Source: Turnera subulata
Lineage: Eukaryota; Streptophyta; Magnoliopsida; Malpighiales; Passifloraceae
Assembly (NCBI GenBank): GCA_028386065.3
Contig: JAKUCV010002506.1
Location: 5,002-69,001, forward strand
DNA: 64,000 nt
Direction of reading: 5' to 3'
This document shows, in pieces, positions 23,886 to 35,869 of this stretch. Position 1 is the first letter of the stretch, and the number at the start of each line of letters is the position of its first letter. The notes under the pieces are model-generated. The model saw only the letters and a list, made by a program, of their open reading frames with translations. It was not told where the DNA came from and made no database searches. A program made the position numbers and the translations under genes.

Positions 23886-25362
23886 TGTAAGTAACTGGGC
23901 ATGCAAACTTGACAATCAAATGCAGAGGAAAAACGCAGAAACCATGGAGGATCCAAGTGAAAGTAACTAAGCTGAATAACAATTTTTGCGTACCTGAATC
24001 GGTTGAGATCTTTCACTCAACTGTTGTGCCGAATCAGCTAAAGCCGGAAAGAAATCCCGCCCCTCTATGGTATCCACACGAACCGTCGATCTCTGGTCAG
24101 AAAACATTTCATGATCTCCAACCCGAGCACTCCCGAACCGTTGTGCTAGCTACGGATTTCCGGGAGCTATGTGGTATTTCTTTCTTTCTCAAAGAATGGG
24201 TGTGTAATCTGAATTTTGTGTAAATGTTGTGTGTGTTGATAATCTGATCATCAAGCCCTATTTATACACACAATTAATGCATAGATTAATGAGACAATGG
24301 CCAACATCATCATGCATTAATGGATGCTCCACTAAGCATTAATGGGATTACATATCATATGGCATTAATTTTGGTTCAATAATTCTGATAATTAGTGAAC
24401 CAAATCAGCCCAATCCAACCCGGTCCAACCACGATCCAACCACGGTCCAACCATGGTCCACCCACGTGGTCGAGCCACGGTCCAACCATGGTTCAACCAC
24501 CTGCTCGAATCAACAGTTCTAAGTGTGTGACCCTGTAGGCACTTGTAACGTTTGGCAATAATTGTAAAATCTCATTGTACAATTATAAACAATGAGCGGT
24601 GTCTAGCAACACATCATTGCTACCCAAACGACAAGATCAGTACTGATTCAATATGCCTCGGAAGCATGTCATCGTCCTTTCGTAACATTATCAAGATTAA
24701 ACACGAGAAATGGAATAAGTCAATCTCGTATATGTTTAATCTAAGTTTCTTGATCCCCGAGTTAACTGTGTAAAACGGATACTAATGATATCACCATATC
24801 ACATAATCCGAGCATGGCCATGCATTTACAGTTCAACTCTATCAAGAGGCCCAACTGATAATATACCCGTTATATGGGTTGGACGAATTACAGCTTGATC
24901 TTACAAAACCCACTACACACTTATCATATACCCAATGATTACACTAAGGTCTACACAGTTACGAATAGCCAAGAGTAATATCAAAGTATAAGACTAACAT
25001 GTTGGGAACCTTGATGATCTCAGGTCAAATGACAATACATATAAGAACCACTAATGACAATCATATACCGTTCCATGTAGTGTTCTTATGTTGGGTCAGT
25101 CCAGACCACAAGTTCTCTAACTTTTACCCATACGTAGAATTCATATCTCATATAATTCTCAACATACGGTTGTCTTAATTTATTATTACAACCCATCCAT
25201 AATAATAATCGAGTAGGGACATTTAAGAATATAAAATATTCTAGGGTTATAAATATGTGTAAGCGTTTATCACATAAACATATTTATTGGAATAACCTTA
25301 ATGTATATACATAACTATATACAATCTTCCAATGATTGGCTTTTGGGCATATTACACGAACA
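23886..25362 (-). repeat. copia 3' LTR
   Basis: This LTR is 1477 bp. On the minus strand, U3 holds a short tandem array of about 11 bp (GTGGTTGGACC type, 24413-24505) and a TATA box in TATAAATAGGG (24267-24257). The same features are at 30593-30603 and about 30755-30835 in the other LTR, where the array is a few units shorter. Confidence 0.9.
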
Positions 25363-25374
25363 ATCACCCACTTG

Positions 25375-28250
25375 CACTAAAGCCAATCATCCATGTATCT
25401 AATACCAATAGATGTAGCATGACCATCATGTTTCCGCTATGTGAGAGGCTTTGTCAGTGGATCTGCTACAGAGTTCTCATAAGGAACTTTGCACAGCCTC
25501 AGTTGTAGAGTCGGTAACAGTTTCTTGCTTGGAACTCTTCCAGCAAACAGCACCACCTCCAAGATAAAACACATAACCTGACTGCGATCTAAAATCATCC
25601 CTGTCTGTTTGGAAGCTAGCATCTGTGTAACCCTTTACAACAAGCTCATCAACGCTTCCATAGATAAGGAATGCATCCTTAGTCCTTCTCAAGTACTTAA
25701 GGATGTTCTTAACCGATGTCCAGTGACTCTCACCGGGATCAGATTGATATCTGCTTGTGACACTCAAAGCACATGCGACTTCCGTTCGAGTACATAGCAT
25801 GGCATACATGATAGATCCTATTGCAGAAGCATAAGGGATCTTACTCATCCGCTCTCTCTCCTTAGATGTACTAGGACATTGATTTTTGAGAGAGATATGC
25901 CATATGACATGGGAAAGAAACCTTTCTTGGAATCTTGCATGCTAAACCTCTTTAGCACTTTGTCAATATATGTACTTTGACTTAGCCCAAGAAGCTTTTT
26001 GGATCGATCTCTATAGATCTTTACACGTAGCACGCAGGCAGCTTCTCCTAAGTCCTTCATTGAGAAATTCTTTCCTAACCAAGTCTTTACAGACTGTAGT
26101 GTTGGAATATCATTCCCAATGAGCAGAATGTCGTCAACATACAATAACAAGAAAACGACAATGCTCCCACTAACCTTCTTGTAAACACATGGTTCATCTT
26201 CATTTTTAATGAAACCAAACTTTTTGATCACTTCATTAAAACAAAGATTCTAACTCCTAGAAGCTTGCTTCAATCCATAAATGGATCTTTGCAACTTGCA
26301 TACCATATTAGCATTCTCTGGATCGACAAAACCTTCAGGTTGTGTCATGTACACATTCTTAAAAGATTTCCATTAAGGAAAGCAGTTTTGACATCCATCT
26401 GCTATATCTCATAATCATGGTATGTTGCTATAGCCAATAGAATCCGGATAGATTTAACCGTGGCAACTGGCGAGAAAGTTTCGTCATAGTCAATACCATG
26501 AACTTGCTTGAAACATTTCGCAACCAGTCTCCCTTTAAAGGTAATCACATTACCATCCTTGTCGGTCTTTTTCTTTAAGACCCATTTGCACCCTAAGGGT
26601 TTTACCCCTTCAGGTGGGTCAACCAAGGTCCATACCTTGTTTTCATACATGGATTCCATCTCCGAATTCGTGGCTTCTAGCCACTTCTTAGAGTCTGGAC
26701 CCGTAATAGCTTGCTGATAGGAAGTGGGCTCATTCTCATCAATGAGCATCACGTCTCCAGTATGAGTCATATGAAATCCATATCTCTCAGGCTCATACCG
26801 AGTCCTATCAAACCTACGCGGTCCGTGTGTTACAGGTACAGGATTCTCACCCACAACAACTTGTGGTTCCTGTCCTTGTTCCATCTCAGCCTCAATAACT
26901 CGAACTTCTTCGAGTTCTATTTTCCTCCCACTGATCTCTCTAGAAATAAATTCTCTTTCTAGAAAAATAGCAGTACGAGCAACAAACACTTTGTGCTCTG
27001 TGGGATTATAGAAATAATATCCTTTAGTAAGGAATCCTATAGGTTGTTTTTCCGTGAACAGTCTAAATCCCGGCTCAAACAGACTACGAACTGCAGACAC
27101 GTAAGCCTCACAACCCCAAATCCTCATAAAAGACAAATTGGGACGCTTCCCAGTCCATATCTCATATGGTGTCTTTTCAACCGATTTAGATGGAACACGG
27201 TTAAGTGTAAATGCAGCACTCAATAATGCATGTCCCCAAAAGGAGAAAGGAAGGTCAGCTTGACTCTTCGTAGAACGAACCATGTCTAACAAAGTTCTAT
27301 TCCTCCTTTCAGATACACCATTCCATTGAGGCGTACCTGGTGGAGTAAGTTGTGATACTATACCACATTGCTTTAGATGATCAAGAAAATCTCGATCTAA
27401 GTATTCACCTCCTCGATCAGATCGAAGCATTTTAATACTCTTGCCGAGTTGATTCTGTACTTCACTCTTGAATTCTTTGAACTTTTCAAAGGATTCTGAC
27501 TTGTGCTACATTAGAGACACATAGACATATCTACTGTAATCATCAGTAAATGTAATGAAGTATTGAAATCCACCTCTAGCCTGTGTTGACATAATTCCGC
27601 ATACATCAGAATGTATAAGACCTAACAAGTCCGAAGCTCTTTCACCTTTACCAGCAAAAAGAGCCTTCGTCATTTTGCCTAATAAACATGACTCACATGT
27701 CTCATATGATTCAAAATCAAATGAGTCTAAAAGTCCTTCTTTATGGAGTTTAGAAATACGAGTCTCGTATATATGGCCCAATCGACAATGCCAGAGATAG
27801 GTTTCATTAGAATCGTTTAATCTAACCTTCTTCATATTAATGTTATAGATTGGTGTTTCTAGGTTTAGAACGTACAAACCATTGCTCAAATATGCACCAC
27901 CATAATAAATATCATTGAAATAAATAGAACAACAATTATTCTTTATTACAAATGAAAAACCTTTATTGTCCAGACAAGAAATAGAAATCAAATTCCTCCT
28001 TATGCTAGGAACATAATAACAATCGTCAAGTTCTAAAACGAAACCACTCGGTAAGGGTAGATGGTAAGTCCCTACGGCTAATGCAGCAACTCTTGCTCCA
28101 TTTCCAACGCGCAGGTCTATCTCTCCCTTTGCTATTCTTCTACTCTTTCTCAGTTCCTGCACATTTACACAAATGTGAGAACCACATCCGGTATCTAATA
28201 CCCATGATGCAGAGATAGAGATATTAGCCTCTATAACAAAAATACTTGAA
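25375..28250 (-). pseudogene. copia pol: protease, integrase, reverse transcriptase, RNase H
   Basis: Reading the minus strand, the protease has WVLDTGCGSHIC with the DTG codons at 28195-28187. The integrase shows a pre-integrase HCRLGH box, then HSDVCG, FTDDYSRY and TPQWNGVSERRN (the DDE residues). The reverse transcriptase has CKWVLKKKTDKDG, QMDVKTAFLNG and the catalytic LLYVDDILL (about 26141-26130). The RNase H has YTDASFQTDRDD and DSTTEA. Defects are a stop before QMDVKTAF, stops in the integrase and before the palm, a frameshift near 25850, and a deletion in RNase H. That deletion joins DSTTEA directly to the usual end LCKVPYENSVADPLTKPL. Typical length would be about 1100-1300 residues in one frame. 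This copy is inactive. Confidence 0.9.
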
Positions 28251-28273
28251 GCGGAAGTCTTACTTCCCTTCTG

Positions 28274-29013
28274 TTACTTCACCTCTTCAAGGTAAATAGG
28301 GCAGTTACACTTCCAATGGCCAGGTTTGTTGCAATGGAAATATTGTCCTTCCTTTGCAATACCACCTTTGGGATTCAGCACATGGGAACAAGAAGATGCA
28401 CATGCACCAAACTTTTTGGCACATTTCTTCTTCCTGTAAAACTTGGCTTTACCCTTTTCTTTGCCGTTTCCAACCATCAATATGCTTTTGGATTTATTTG
28501 CCTTCATCTGTTGCTCAACTATTCCTAACATGTTAAGCAACTCAGACAAGGATTTTTCAAGACGATTCATATTGAAATTCATGACAAATTGGCTGTAACT
28601 ATCCGGCAACGATTGCAGGACTAGATCAACAGCCAACTCCTTTTGCAAAGGAAAACCTAGACCCTCAAGGCTCTCAATATATCCAATCATTTTGAGCACA
28701 TGAGGTCTCACCGGTGATGACCTCTCATGCCTTGCTTGCTCTTCAAAAAGCATTTTCAAATGTTCGATCATATCGAACGCATCCAAGTTCTCATGTTGCT
28801 TCTAAAGCTTAGAGTCCATGATAACAAGCATAAGGCATGCAACATCCAATGCATCATCAACATGCTTCTTGTAAGCATCTCTTTCCACCCTAGGAGCAGT
28901 AGGCGCCGGTTCATTAGGAACAGGCCCTTCAAGGACATACAACTTTTTTTCTTGTTAAGTTTTTCCTTCTCAAGGACAGATCGCAGTGATTGTGTACTAG
29001 TGTTTTGTGCCAT
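28274..29013 (-). pseudogene. copia gag with zinc knuckle
   Basis: The ATG at 29013 gives AQNTSTQSLRSVLEKEKL, the usual start for Tork/Angela-type gag. About 60 bp of the next conserved segment are missing, which shifts the frame. In the shifted frames the gag_pre and UBN2-type domain continues (HENLDAFDMIEHLKMLFEEQ, then NMNRLEKSLSELLNMLGIVE). A TAG lies at 28802-28804. The CCHC knuckle reads YFHCNKPGHWKCNCP, with the first cysteine changed to tyrosine. The frame ends just before the protease with a TAA. Gag would form the particle that packages element RNA. This copy could not. Confidence 0.85.
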
Positions 29014-30222
29014 GAAAACTCTACAACATTGATCAACTCACACAAATAAGAGTCATGTATACATAAATCATTTAACAAGGAATTCTATTAAATGATGCTC
29101 CTACTACATAAATCAAGATAATTATAAGTAGGCCAAGATGCATATTTCACTACAAGATAAGTCAGCTTTGGCTGATCACTTATATCATAGTTATTTAGGT
29201 AGACAACTCTTGTCAATTACATCTTATGTAACTCTTGGATAGTTGAGTGAATAACACTTGTTCTTGTTTATCTCATAGACTTAGCTCAACTCCTTACCTC
29301 TAAGTCCTCAATCCTATTGAGATGACCTAGTTAAGTTCAACCCATAACAAGCAGTTCGGATATTACAATTATCCCGTCGCACCTTGCTAGGATAAATATT
29401 GGCACCTTGCTTTGGCAAAACCTACCAAGTATTGATCTAAGCAATGATGAGTACTTATCATGGAAGGCAACACAAGAGGAACTTAATATTTACATCAACA
29501 TATTATTCCTATACATCATATGCATGTTCTTGATAAATCATATATTGATGTTTTGTAAATTTGGAAACCAAAAATACATAAGAACATCGATGTCTAACAT
29601 TGAACATCGATGTTGTGAGAATTTGATTCTCCCAACTACTTGGCAGTGTTCAAGAACATCGAAGTTTAACTTGTGATCAAAGACTAACTAGCACCTCGAT
29701 CTAGGAAATTTCTTGTGGTGAATTCACGAGCATGTTCTTCACTTAACTTGACTAAGCTATTAAGGGTCCTTTCTACCGCATCGGTTAGAGGATTCTGTCT
29801 TAATAGTAAGGTTCTATTTAGGGGTCCTTTCTGACCTCCTTGTTTCCAAGTGAATTTTGGGTCGGAGGATCTGTCCTGAGTGAACGTGTCACTATTAATT
29901 CACAACCTTGCACCTGACAAAGAACGACAATCGTACTAGAACGACAATTGATCTATACGAAAATCGACAATCGATTTTCCTTGTCGAACTCATTCGAATT
30001 ACTGCCAAAAACACCTTGATTGATATCACATACCAATCAAGTACTTGTTGTCAAACACTTTTGACAAAACAAACCTCAACATATATCACACATACAAAAA
30101 CGAATTCAACATATCATGAACATGCTACATCACATACAACATATCATATATATCAATATGAGCATATCATACATATGCACAACAAATTCGGTTTAGCATT
30201 TCACAAGAGGCTCTGCTACCAC
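29014..30222 (-). other. copia leader and primer-binding site
   Basis: About 1.2 kb of noncoding sequence separates the primer site (30210-30221 on the complement) from gag, which is long for a copia leader. It contains AACATCGATGT words (29583-29660) and is AT-rich. No open frame looks real. Confidence 0.7.
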
Positions 30223-31688
30223 TGTAAGTAACTAGGCATGCAAACTTGACAATCAAATGCAGCGGAAAAACCCAGAAACCATGGAGGATCCAAGTGAAAG
30301 TAACTAAACCAAATAACAATTTTTGCGTGCCTGAATCGGTTGAGATCTTTCACTCAACTGTTGTGCCGAATCAGCTAAAGCCGGAAAGAAATCTCGCCCC
30401 TCTACGGTATCCACACGAACCGTCAATCTCTGGTCGGAAAACATCTCATGATCTCCAACCAGAGCACTCCCGAACCGTTGTGCTAGCTACGGATTTCCGG
30501 GAGCTATGTGGTGTTTCTTTCTTTCCCAAAGAATGGGTGTGTAATCTGAATTGTGTGTGAATGTTGTGTGTCTTGATAATCTGATCATCAACCCCTATTT
30601 ATACACACAATTAATGCATAGATTAATGAGACAATGGCCAACATCATCATGCATTAATGGATGCTCCACTAAGCATTAATGGGATTACATATCATATGGC
30701 ATTAATTTTGGTTCAATAATTCTGATAATTAGTGAACCAAATCAGCCCAAAATGACCCGGCCCAACCACGGTCCAACCATGGTCCACCCACTTGGTCGAG
30801 CCACGGTCCAACCATGGTTCAACCACCTGCTCGAATCAACAGTTCCAAGTGTGTGACCCTGTAGGCACTTGCAACGTTTGGCAATAATTGTAAATTCTCA
30901 TTTTACAATTATAAACAATGAGCAATGTCTAGCAACACATCATTGCTACCCAAACGACAAGATCAATACTGATTCAATATGCCTCGGAAGCATGTCATCG
31001 TCCTTTCGTCACATTATCAAGATTAAACACGAGACATGGAATAAGTCAATCTCGTATATGTTTAATCTAAGTTTCTTGATCCCCGAGTTAACTGTGTAAA
31101 ACGGATACTAATGATATCACCATATCACATAATCCGAGCATGGCCATGCATTTACAGTTCAACTCTATCAAGAGGCCCAACTGATAATATACCCGTTATA
31201 TGGGTTGGACGAATTCCATCTTGATCATACAAAACCCACTACACACTTATCATATACCCAATGATTACACTAAGGTCTACTCAGTTACGAATAGCCAAGA
31301 GTAATATCAAAGTATATGACTAACATGTTGGGAACCTTGATGATCTCAGGTCAAAGGACAATACATATAAGAACCACTAATGACAATCATATAACGTTCC
31401 ATGTAGTGTTCTTATGTTGGGTCAGTCCAGACCACAAGTTCTCTAACTTGTACCCGTATGTAGAATTCATATCTCATATAATTCTCAACATACGCTAGTC
31501 TTAATTTATTATTACAACCCATCCATAATAATAATCCACTAGGGACATTTAAGAATATAAAATATTCTAGGGTTATAAATATGTGCAAGCGTTTATCACA
31601 TAAACATATTTATTGGAATAACCTTAATGTATATACATGACTATATACAATCTTCCAATGATTGGCTTTTGGGAATATTACACTAACA
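30223..31688 (-). repeat. copia 5' LTR
   Basis: This 1466 bp LTR is the partner of 23886-25362. It lies next to the primer site on the left and the ATCAT duplication on the right. The TATA box is at 30603-30593 on the minus strand. The open frames at 30246-30560 and 23909-24223 are the same LTR stretch in both copies and are not genes. Confidence 0.92.
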
Positions 31689-32277
31689 ATCATGTCATAA
31701 TGCGATTTTGAGTATTCCTCGGATCCTGTGGCATCACCATAATCGTCCCACTTGTTTTCCCTCAACTCCTGGATGCATTCCCAGAGACTTTCTTTAGCCT
31801 TGACACTTTCTCGAGTGAGTGCGGCATTCCGTAGTTCGATGCCTCTCATCACATCTTCAACAACTGCATACTGTCCCATGGCGTCCCGGAATTGCTTCAT
31901 GGCTACTTGGGCAAATGGTTGGCCGAGCAAGACGCCACGGTGGATCGTCTCCTCTAATTTGCCCATCAAAGTCTGGAATGTTGATTGCACCTCTTTCTCT
32001 TATTGGAGACTCCAGTCTTCAAAAATTGGAAAATCGTCCTCCGTGGGCTTTCCCCTCAGGCTTGTTCTTGTACCAGTAGCACCCTCTGACTGGTTAGCAT
32101 GCTCATTGATAATGGTTCCTCTTGACTGTCAAAAGTGAGGAAGTGGGTTTCAATGTCTTGCTCAGGTGGGCTTAAAAGGGAGGCTAGCAACAAATGGTTG
32201 GGTAGGACATGGGCTGACTCTTGATTCGGCATATTATCTTTTCCAAAACCTAATGCAAATGGACATGTGATATGCAC
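31689..32277 (-). pseudogene. element D sense ORF, N-terminal part, split by copia
   Basis: From ATG 32277 a frame runs about 65 residues and then shifts by one near 32100. After a TAA near 32000, a helical, charged stretch follows (LMGKLEETIHRGVLLGQPFA, MKQFRDAMGQYAVVEDVMRG), reaching SEEYSKSHYDM at the copia site. Removing the copia element with one ATCAT continues the frame into 23885-23724. Its position, first after the primer site and in the element's own sense, is where Tat/Ogre elements carry gag or an extra ORF1. I see no gag motif or zinc knuckle. The family is unknown to me. Confidence 0.55.
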
Positions 32278-32868
32278 TCCTAACTCCTCAAACTCTTAGG
32301 GCAATTGGGCATTCACTCAAATCGTCACGATGGACATACTATGAGTTTTGGTGAACCACCGCTTGAAAACATGGAATCTCTTCCCTCTTAATAGCCATGG
32401 ATGGTTACCCTCCATTCCTCCCTTCTCAAATCCCCATATATGCATGGATTCAAATCCCGAAATAACAAGATACAATACATACGTATAATAAACCAAAGTC
32501 CATACAAATGCACGTACCACTTATTGATTCACAACGCATGAGATGCTCAGGGTATGCAGCTGGTTGGGGGCTAAAATATTGTCGCTAGGGAATAGCCTGA
32601 CCTAATCACATTTGATAAAGGATATCGCGTGAGGTCCGAGGCCAATTAATCCCCATCATTGCTAAACATCGAGAAACGGGTTCATTCAAACCACTATCGC
32701 TTAAGGAAAGCACGTAGCGGATTTGGATTTCCTCGCCCTCTTAAGGTAAAGGCTTCACATCAATTGTCATGAATGCAAGGCACTTATGATGACAAATAAA
32801 AGCCACACAATATTTAATAATTGCACAAAGCCTCTTGAACCCACTACTTCCCCAGCGGAGTCGCCAAC
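32278..32868 (-). other. element D leader and primer-binding site
   Basis: The leader includes the conserved GGTATGCAGCTGGTTGGGGG block (about 32550-32570) shared with C, B and E. The primer site, TGGCGACTCCGCTGGGGA on the minus strand (32866 to 32849), is the cleanest of the Tat-type sites here. Two bases separate it from the LTR. Confidence 0.75.
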
Positions 32869-34471
32869 TATGAATACCCGACCCAAAATCACTTGGGCTT
32901 ATTCATCTAACCCTTTCACCTTCTCCCTCGAGTCAATCCCACAATATTGGAGTCGCCACCCAAGTTTCATTAACGACAAAACTTGGGAAAAAAACCTTAA
33001 TATGACTCCTTTGGGCTACATGGTCATGGGGAACCAAAGTTATGGGATCAGGAGTTCGTCACATATGGGAAGATGTTAGGCACCCATCCATGTTGGGTCG
33101 AGACTATGTGAAATTATAAAATGCAAGTGTGCCTGGTGTAAGTGTGTATGTGTGTAAAATAAAGAGATGGGGAGAAGAAGAAGATTTGGCTTGCATCCCG
33201 TTGTAAGACCGAGATTACCTACGTGCCCGAGTGATCGGGGTCAAAGCCACGTAGTTCTAAACATGGTACAAATCAGCCACTTACATCATCAAAAGCATCA
33301 GCATATAATCAGCAGAGAATCAATAAAAAAAAAAGTTTACTGTTACCTCTTGTAGCCCTCCTCTAGCTCCTTGCAATGGGTTGAGTTCTACACCCACCTT
33401 CTTGCCGTTTCTAGGCTCTATGGTTGATCCTCTTCTTGACTTCTCCTTGCTTGACTACTGTTAATGCCTCCCACGAAATTCTTACAGAGTTTCTGCCTAA
33501 AGAATGTATTTCTAGGCTTGGAGAAGTAGAGTTTCTCCAAGCACTCAAGGCTTATAGGTGTGTACGTGACAAAAGTGTGTGATCCTTTGAAATGTGTGTG
33601 AGGGGCCCTATTTATAGTGCTTTGGGAAGCATAGGGGCGTGGACCTGCTTAATGGTGAAGATTATGCCCAAAAATCTGGTCCGAAACTGCGTAGTATCGA
33701 AATTAGAAACAAAATCGGAGATTTGGGCGAATCTGGAAGGACATGAGTGCCGCTGCCGGCCGTCATCCACTGCATGACCCCCAGTGCCGGCGGTCTTGAG
33801 TGGATTCCCGCTAGCACCTGGCGGTCGTCTCGAGATGACCGCCGGTTGCCCCGCGTGTCACTCGTTCTTTCCATTTTCAGACCCCCAATACCCCTAATTC
33901 AGCCCTGATTTGATCCTACCCCGTAATTAACCCCTAATCAACCCAGAATCACTCAATTACTTGATTATCACTCCCCCTGAATCATTCCATAACAGATTGA
34001 TTACACCCTAATGCCTATTTCATACTAAGTCATGCCAAAAACAATATTTCTACATAAATGATGATTTAACTCTGATTTCCTACGAAAATCAGAGCCAAAA
34101 TTAACCTGCAAAATGTGTTAATGGGCTGGGTAAACTCTGAAGAATCCATTTACTTGGACCCTTAAACCCATTCCTACCCAAAAATGAATCATCATGTAAT
34201 TGGATTAAAAATAACTAAAAGAGCCCAAGCAATGAAATTGTATCCTAATGTAAATAAAACTTATTATATGTTTTACCCTAAGATTAAATCATCTCATTAA
34301 TCGTAAGGTTGGGATGCGTAAAGGTTTAGATTATCAAAAATACTTAATTCTACTAAATTAAATTCTTATCATGCCTTGACATAAAATCAAATCATCTTAT
34401 TAACGTCAAGTTAAGCTTGTTTGGAATCTAATTTTAGCAAAACATTCGTGGGTCAAATTTGGGTGTTCACA
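32869..34471 (-). repeat. element D 5' LTR
   Basis: This 1603 bp LTR runs from TATGAATACCCG (terminal base changed from TG) to ...GGGTGTTCACA. On the minus strand it carries the GC hairpin cluster (about 33845-33737), then the TATA box in CACTATAAATAGGGCCCC (about 33620-33603). A primer-like GGAGTCGCCA lies near 32950. CACAT follows at 34472-34476. Confidence 0.88.
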
Positions 34472-35054
34472 CACATATATTTCAAGCAAATAGAATTCTG
34501 GCCGAGGTGCGTCTTCTTTAAGGAAAATTTTAATCTTTTTGACAGTGGACCTTCATAGAAGAAAGAAATCTTTTTTGCTACAAATAAATAGGGGAAAATT
34601 GGTTTTTGGAAAAATTAATTTGCGAGTGCATTCCATCACGTTTTCACACTATACCCAATTGTTTTAAGAGAAAACAGAAACTTGAGTCTTTCGACAAAAA
34701 AAAAAAACAAAAACTTGAGTCTAGGATTCCCCGACGACCGTGAACCTCATCACTAGAGATTTGAACCTTTAGGATACCATAGGTGTGTAGTGCCTTAGTT
34801 GGAAGGAGGAAATGACGATGACCATGAGATATGGCAACGGAAGCGATAATGGAGGTGGTTGTGTAACGATGAGATGGCGATAACTAGGAGATGATGGAAA
34901 TATTAAAAATCACCAACGTATCCCAAGCTACTAACCCCGTGAGTGGAAAACGGACATTGAGATATTGGAAGTCGTATCGAGGAATGTTGAGACGAAAGGA
35001 GTTGAGATGCTTGGGCCTTCTCGTGGGAGGAGATGTAAGTCCCAGTATTTATGG
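34472..35054 (+). other. element B internal region (copy 1), right of element D
   Basis: This matches 47125-47675 of copy 2 closely (ATATTTCAAGCAAATAGAAT onward, then a GATGATGGAAATATTAAAAA stretch). It has no recognisable coding content. It ends at the duplication junction where B sequence stops at CCCAGTATTTATGG. Confidence 0.7.
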
Positions 35055-35073
35055 CCTTCTCACCTATGATCGA
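35055..35073. other. junction of a tandem duplication, with templated filler
   Basis: Left of the junction the sequence matches element B internal (47675 side). Right of it the sequence matches the gag of C (1463 onward). The bridge CCTTCTCACCTATGATCGA matches a different place, the LTR of C at 2506-2524. It overlaps the right side by ATGATCGA and the left by a few bases. This looks like a template-switch join. Confidence 0.6.
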
Positions 35074-35319
35074 GGTTGTAGTCATCCTCCTTGCGCTTAA
35101 GCTCGTTGAGCATTCCTTTGATCTTGTTGATCCTCTCATCAAGACGTGGCTTCAGAATTTCCGGATTCTCATCAATAGTGATTGGCGGCTTACCATTGGC
35201 TTTGCTAGTGCTTGTCTTTGAGAATTAGGCAACGGTCCCATCATTGCCCCTTGTTATCTTCAAAGATTCGAGAAATTGAGCCATGTTGACACCCTTCAAC
35301 TTCCCCACCAACTCACCCA
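35066..35319 (-). pseudogene. Tat-type gag fragment of element C (copy 2)
   Basis: This is homologous to 1463-1714, starting MMGELVGKLKG. An in-frame TAG replaces a Gln near 35226, and it is truncated at the duplication junction before the KFKMPDFD motif. It encodes the N-terminal helical part of gag only. Confidence 0.65.
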
Positions 35320-35869
35320 TCATGGTCGGATCATTAACTTGGATAGTTTCGCCACTTATGGTGTCCTAGGGAATATAATTTCCAAATGATCATGTTCATG
35401 GCGATTAAGAAATCCTAAGTGCAAGCTTGATTTGATTTTGTGGAAAGTGAGGCCAAAATTTTATGATGAAGTAGACTCGCAAAAAATTTTTTTTTTTGAA
35501 AGCTCTGATCTTTTTTTTGTCTTTTTCTTTTTGTGTTTGGAAAACAAACAAATAGAAAAAGGTTTTAGAAAACTACTTTGGCTCAAAAATTGTTTTTGAA
35601 AACATGTTATGGGATATGATGCTAATGATGTTTAATACATGCAAACATGGATTCCCAATGCAAACATGGATTCCCAATGCAAACAAGACAAACAAACATT
35701 CACATTGTATAGGCATTGCAATATCAGTAGTCCATCATCAAAATTTCAACATAATATAGTTTGTATGCATGGTATGGTAGGGTATGCAGGTTGGTTGGGA
35801 GCTAAGAAACCACGGCTAAGGAATAGTTTAGCCTATCCCACATGTGACACATTGATGTCGCATGGGGTC
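35320..35869 (-). other. leader of element C (copy 2), left part
   Basis: This matches 1721-2241 of copy 1 and ends at GGGTC (35865-35869), the target duplication of element E. The rest of the leader is at 43027-43260. No gene is seen. Confidence 0.65.

Larger units (their letters stand above)
23886..31688 (-). mobile_element. Ty1/copia element (Tork/Angela-like), structurally complete but coding-dead
   Basis: LTRs lie at 23886-25362 (3') and 30223-31688 (5'). Both start TGTAAGTAACT on the plus strand and end CACTAACA or CACGAACA. Identical ATCAT flanks stand at 23881-23885 and 31689-31693. The primer-site complement at 30210-30221 (GCTCTGCTACCA) matches initiator tRNA-Met TGGTATCAGAGC with one change. 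The polypurine tract is at 25377-25363 (CAAGTGGGTGAT on the minus strand). Gene order on the minus strand is gag, protease, integrase, reverse transcriptase, RNase H, as in copia. The coding region has several stops and deletions. The LTRs differ by scattered substitutions, so the insertion is not recent. Confidence 0.93.
5922..34471 (-). mobile_element. element D: non-autonomous Tat-type LTR retrotransposon carrying nested Athila and copia elements
   Basis: Two 1.6 kb LTRs bound the element: 5922-7525 (3' LTR) and 32869-34471 (5' LTR). A primer site sits inside the right LTR (32866 to 32849, TGGCGACTCCGCTGGGGA) and a polypurine tract inside the left LTR (7537 to 7526, ACGAGGGGCATC). CACAT flanks it exactly on both sides (5917-5921 and 34472-34476). 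The unfilled site survives in the duplicated copy at 47125-47129. Without the nested Athila and copia elements, D is about 9.6 kb. No gag, protease, reverse transcriptase or integrase is recognisable. It carries a sense ORF of unknown family near its 5' end and an antisense plant-mobile-domain gene near its 3' end. Extra, sometimes antisense, ORFs are known in the Tat lineage. Confidence 0.88.

Noticed and set aside
30246..30560. Open frame of 104 residues repeated at 23909-24223
   Set aside because: Same stretch of the two copia LTRs, without family signal.
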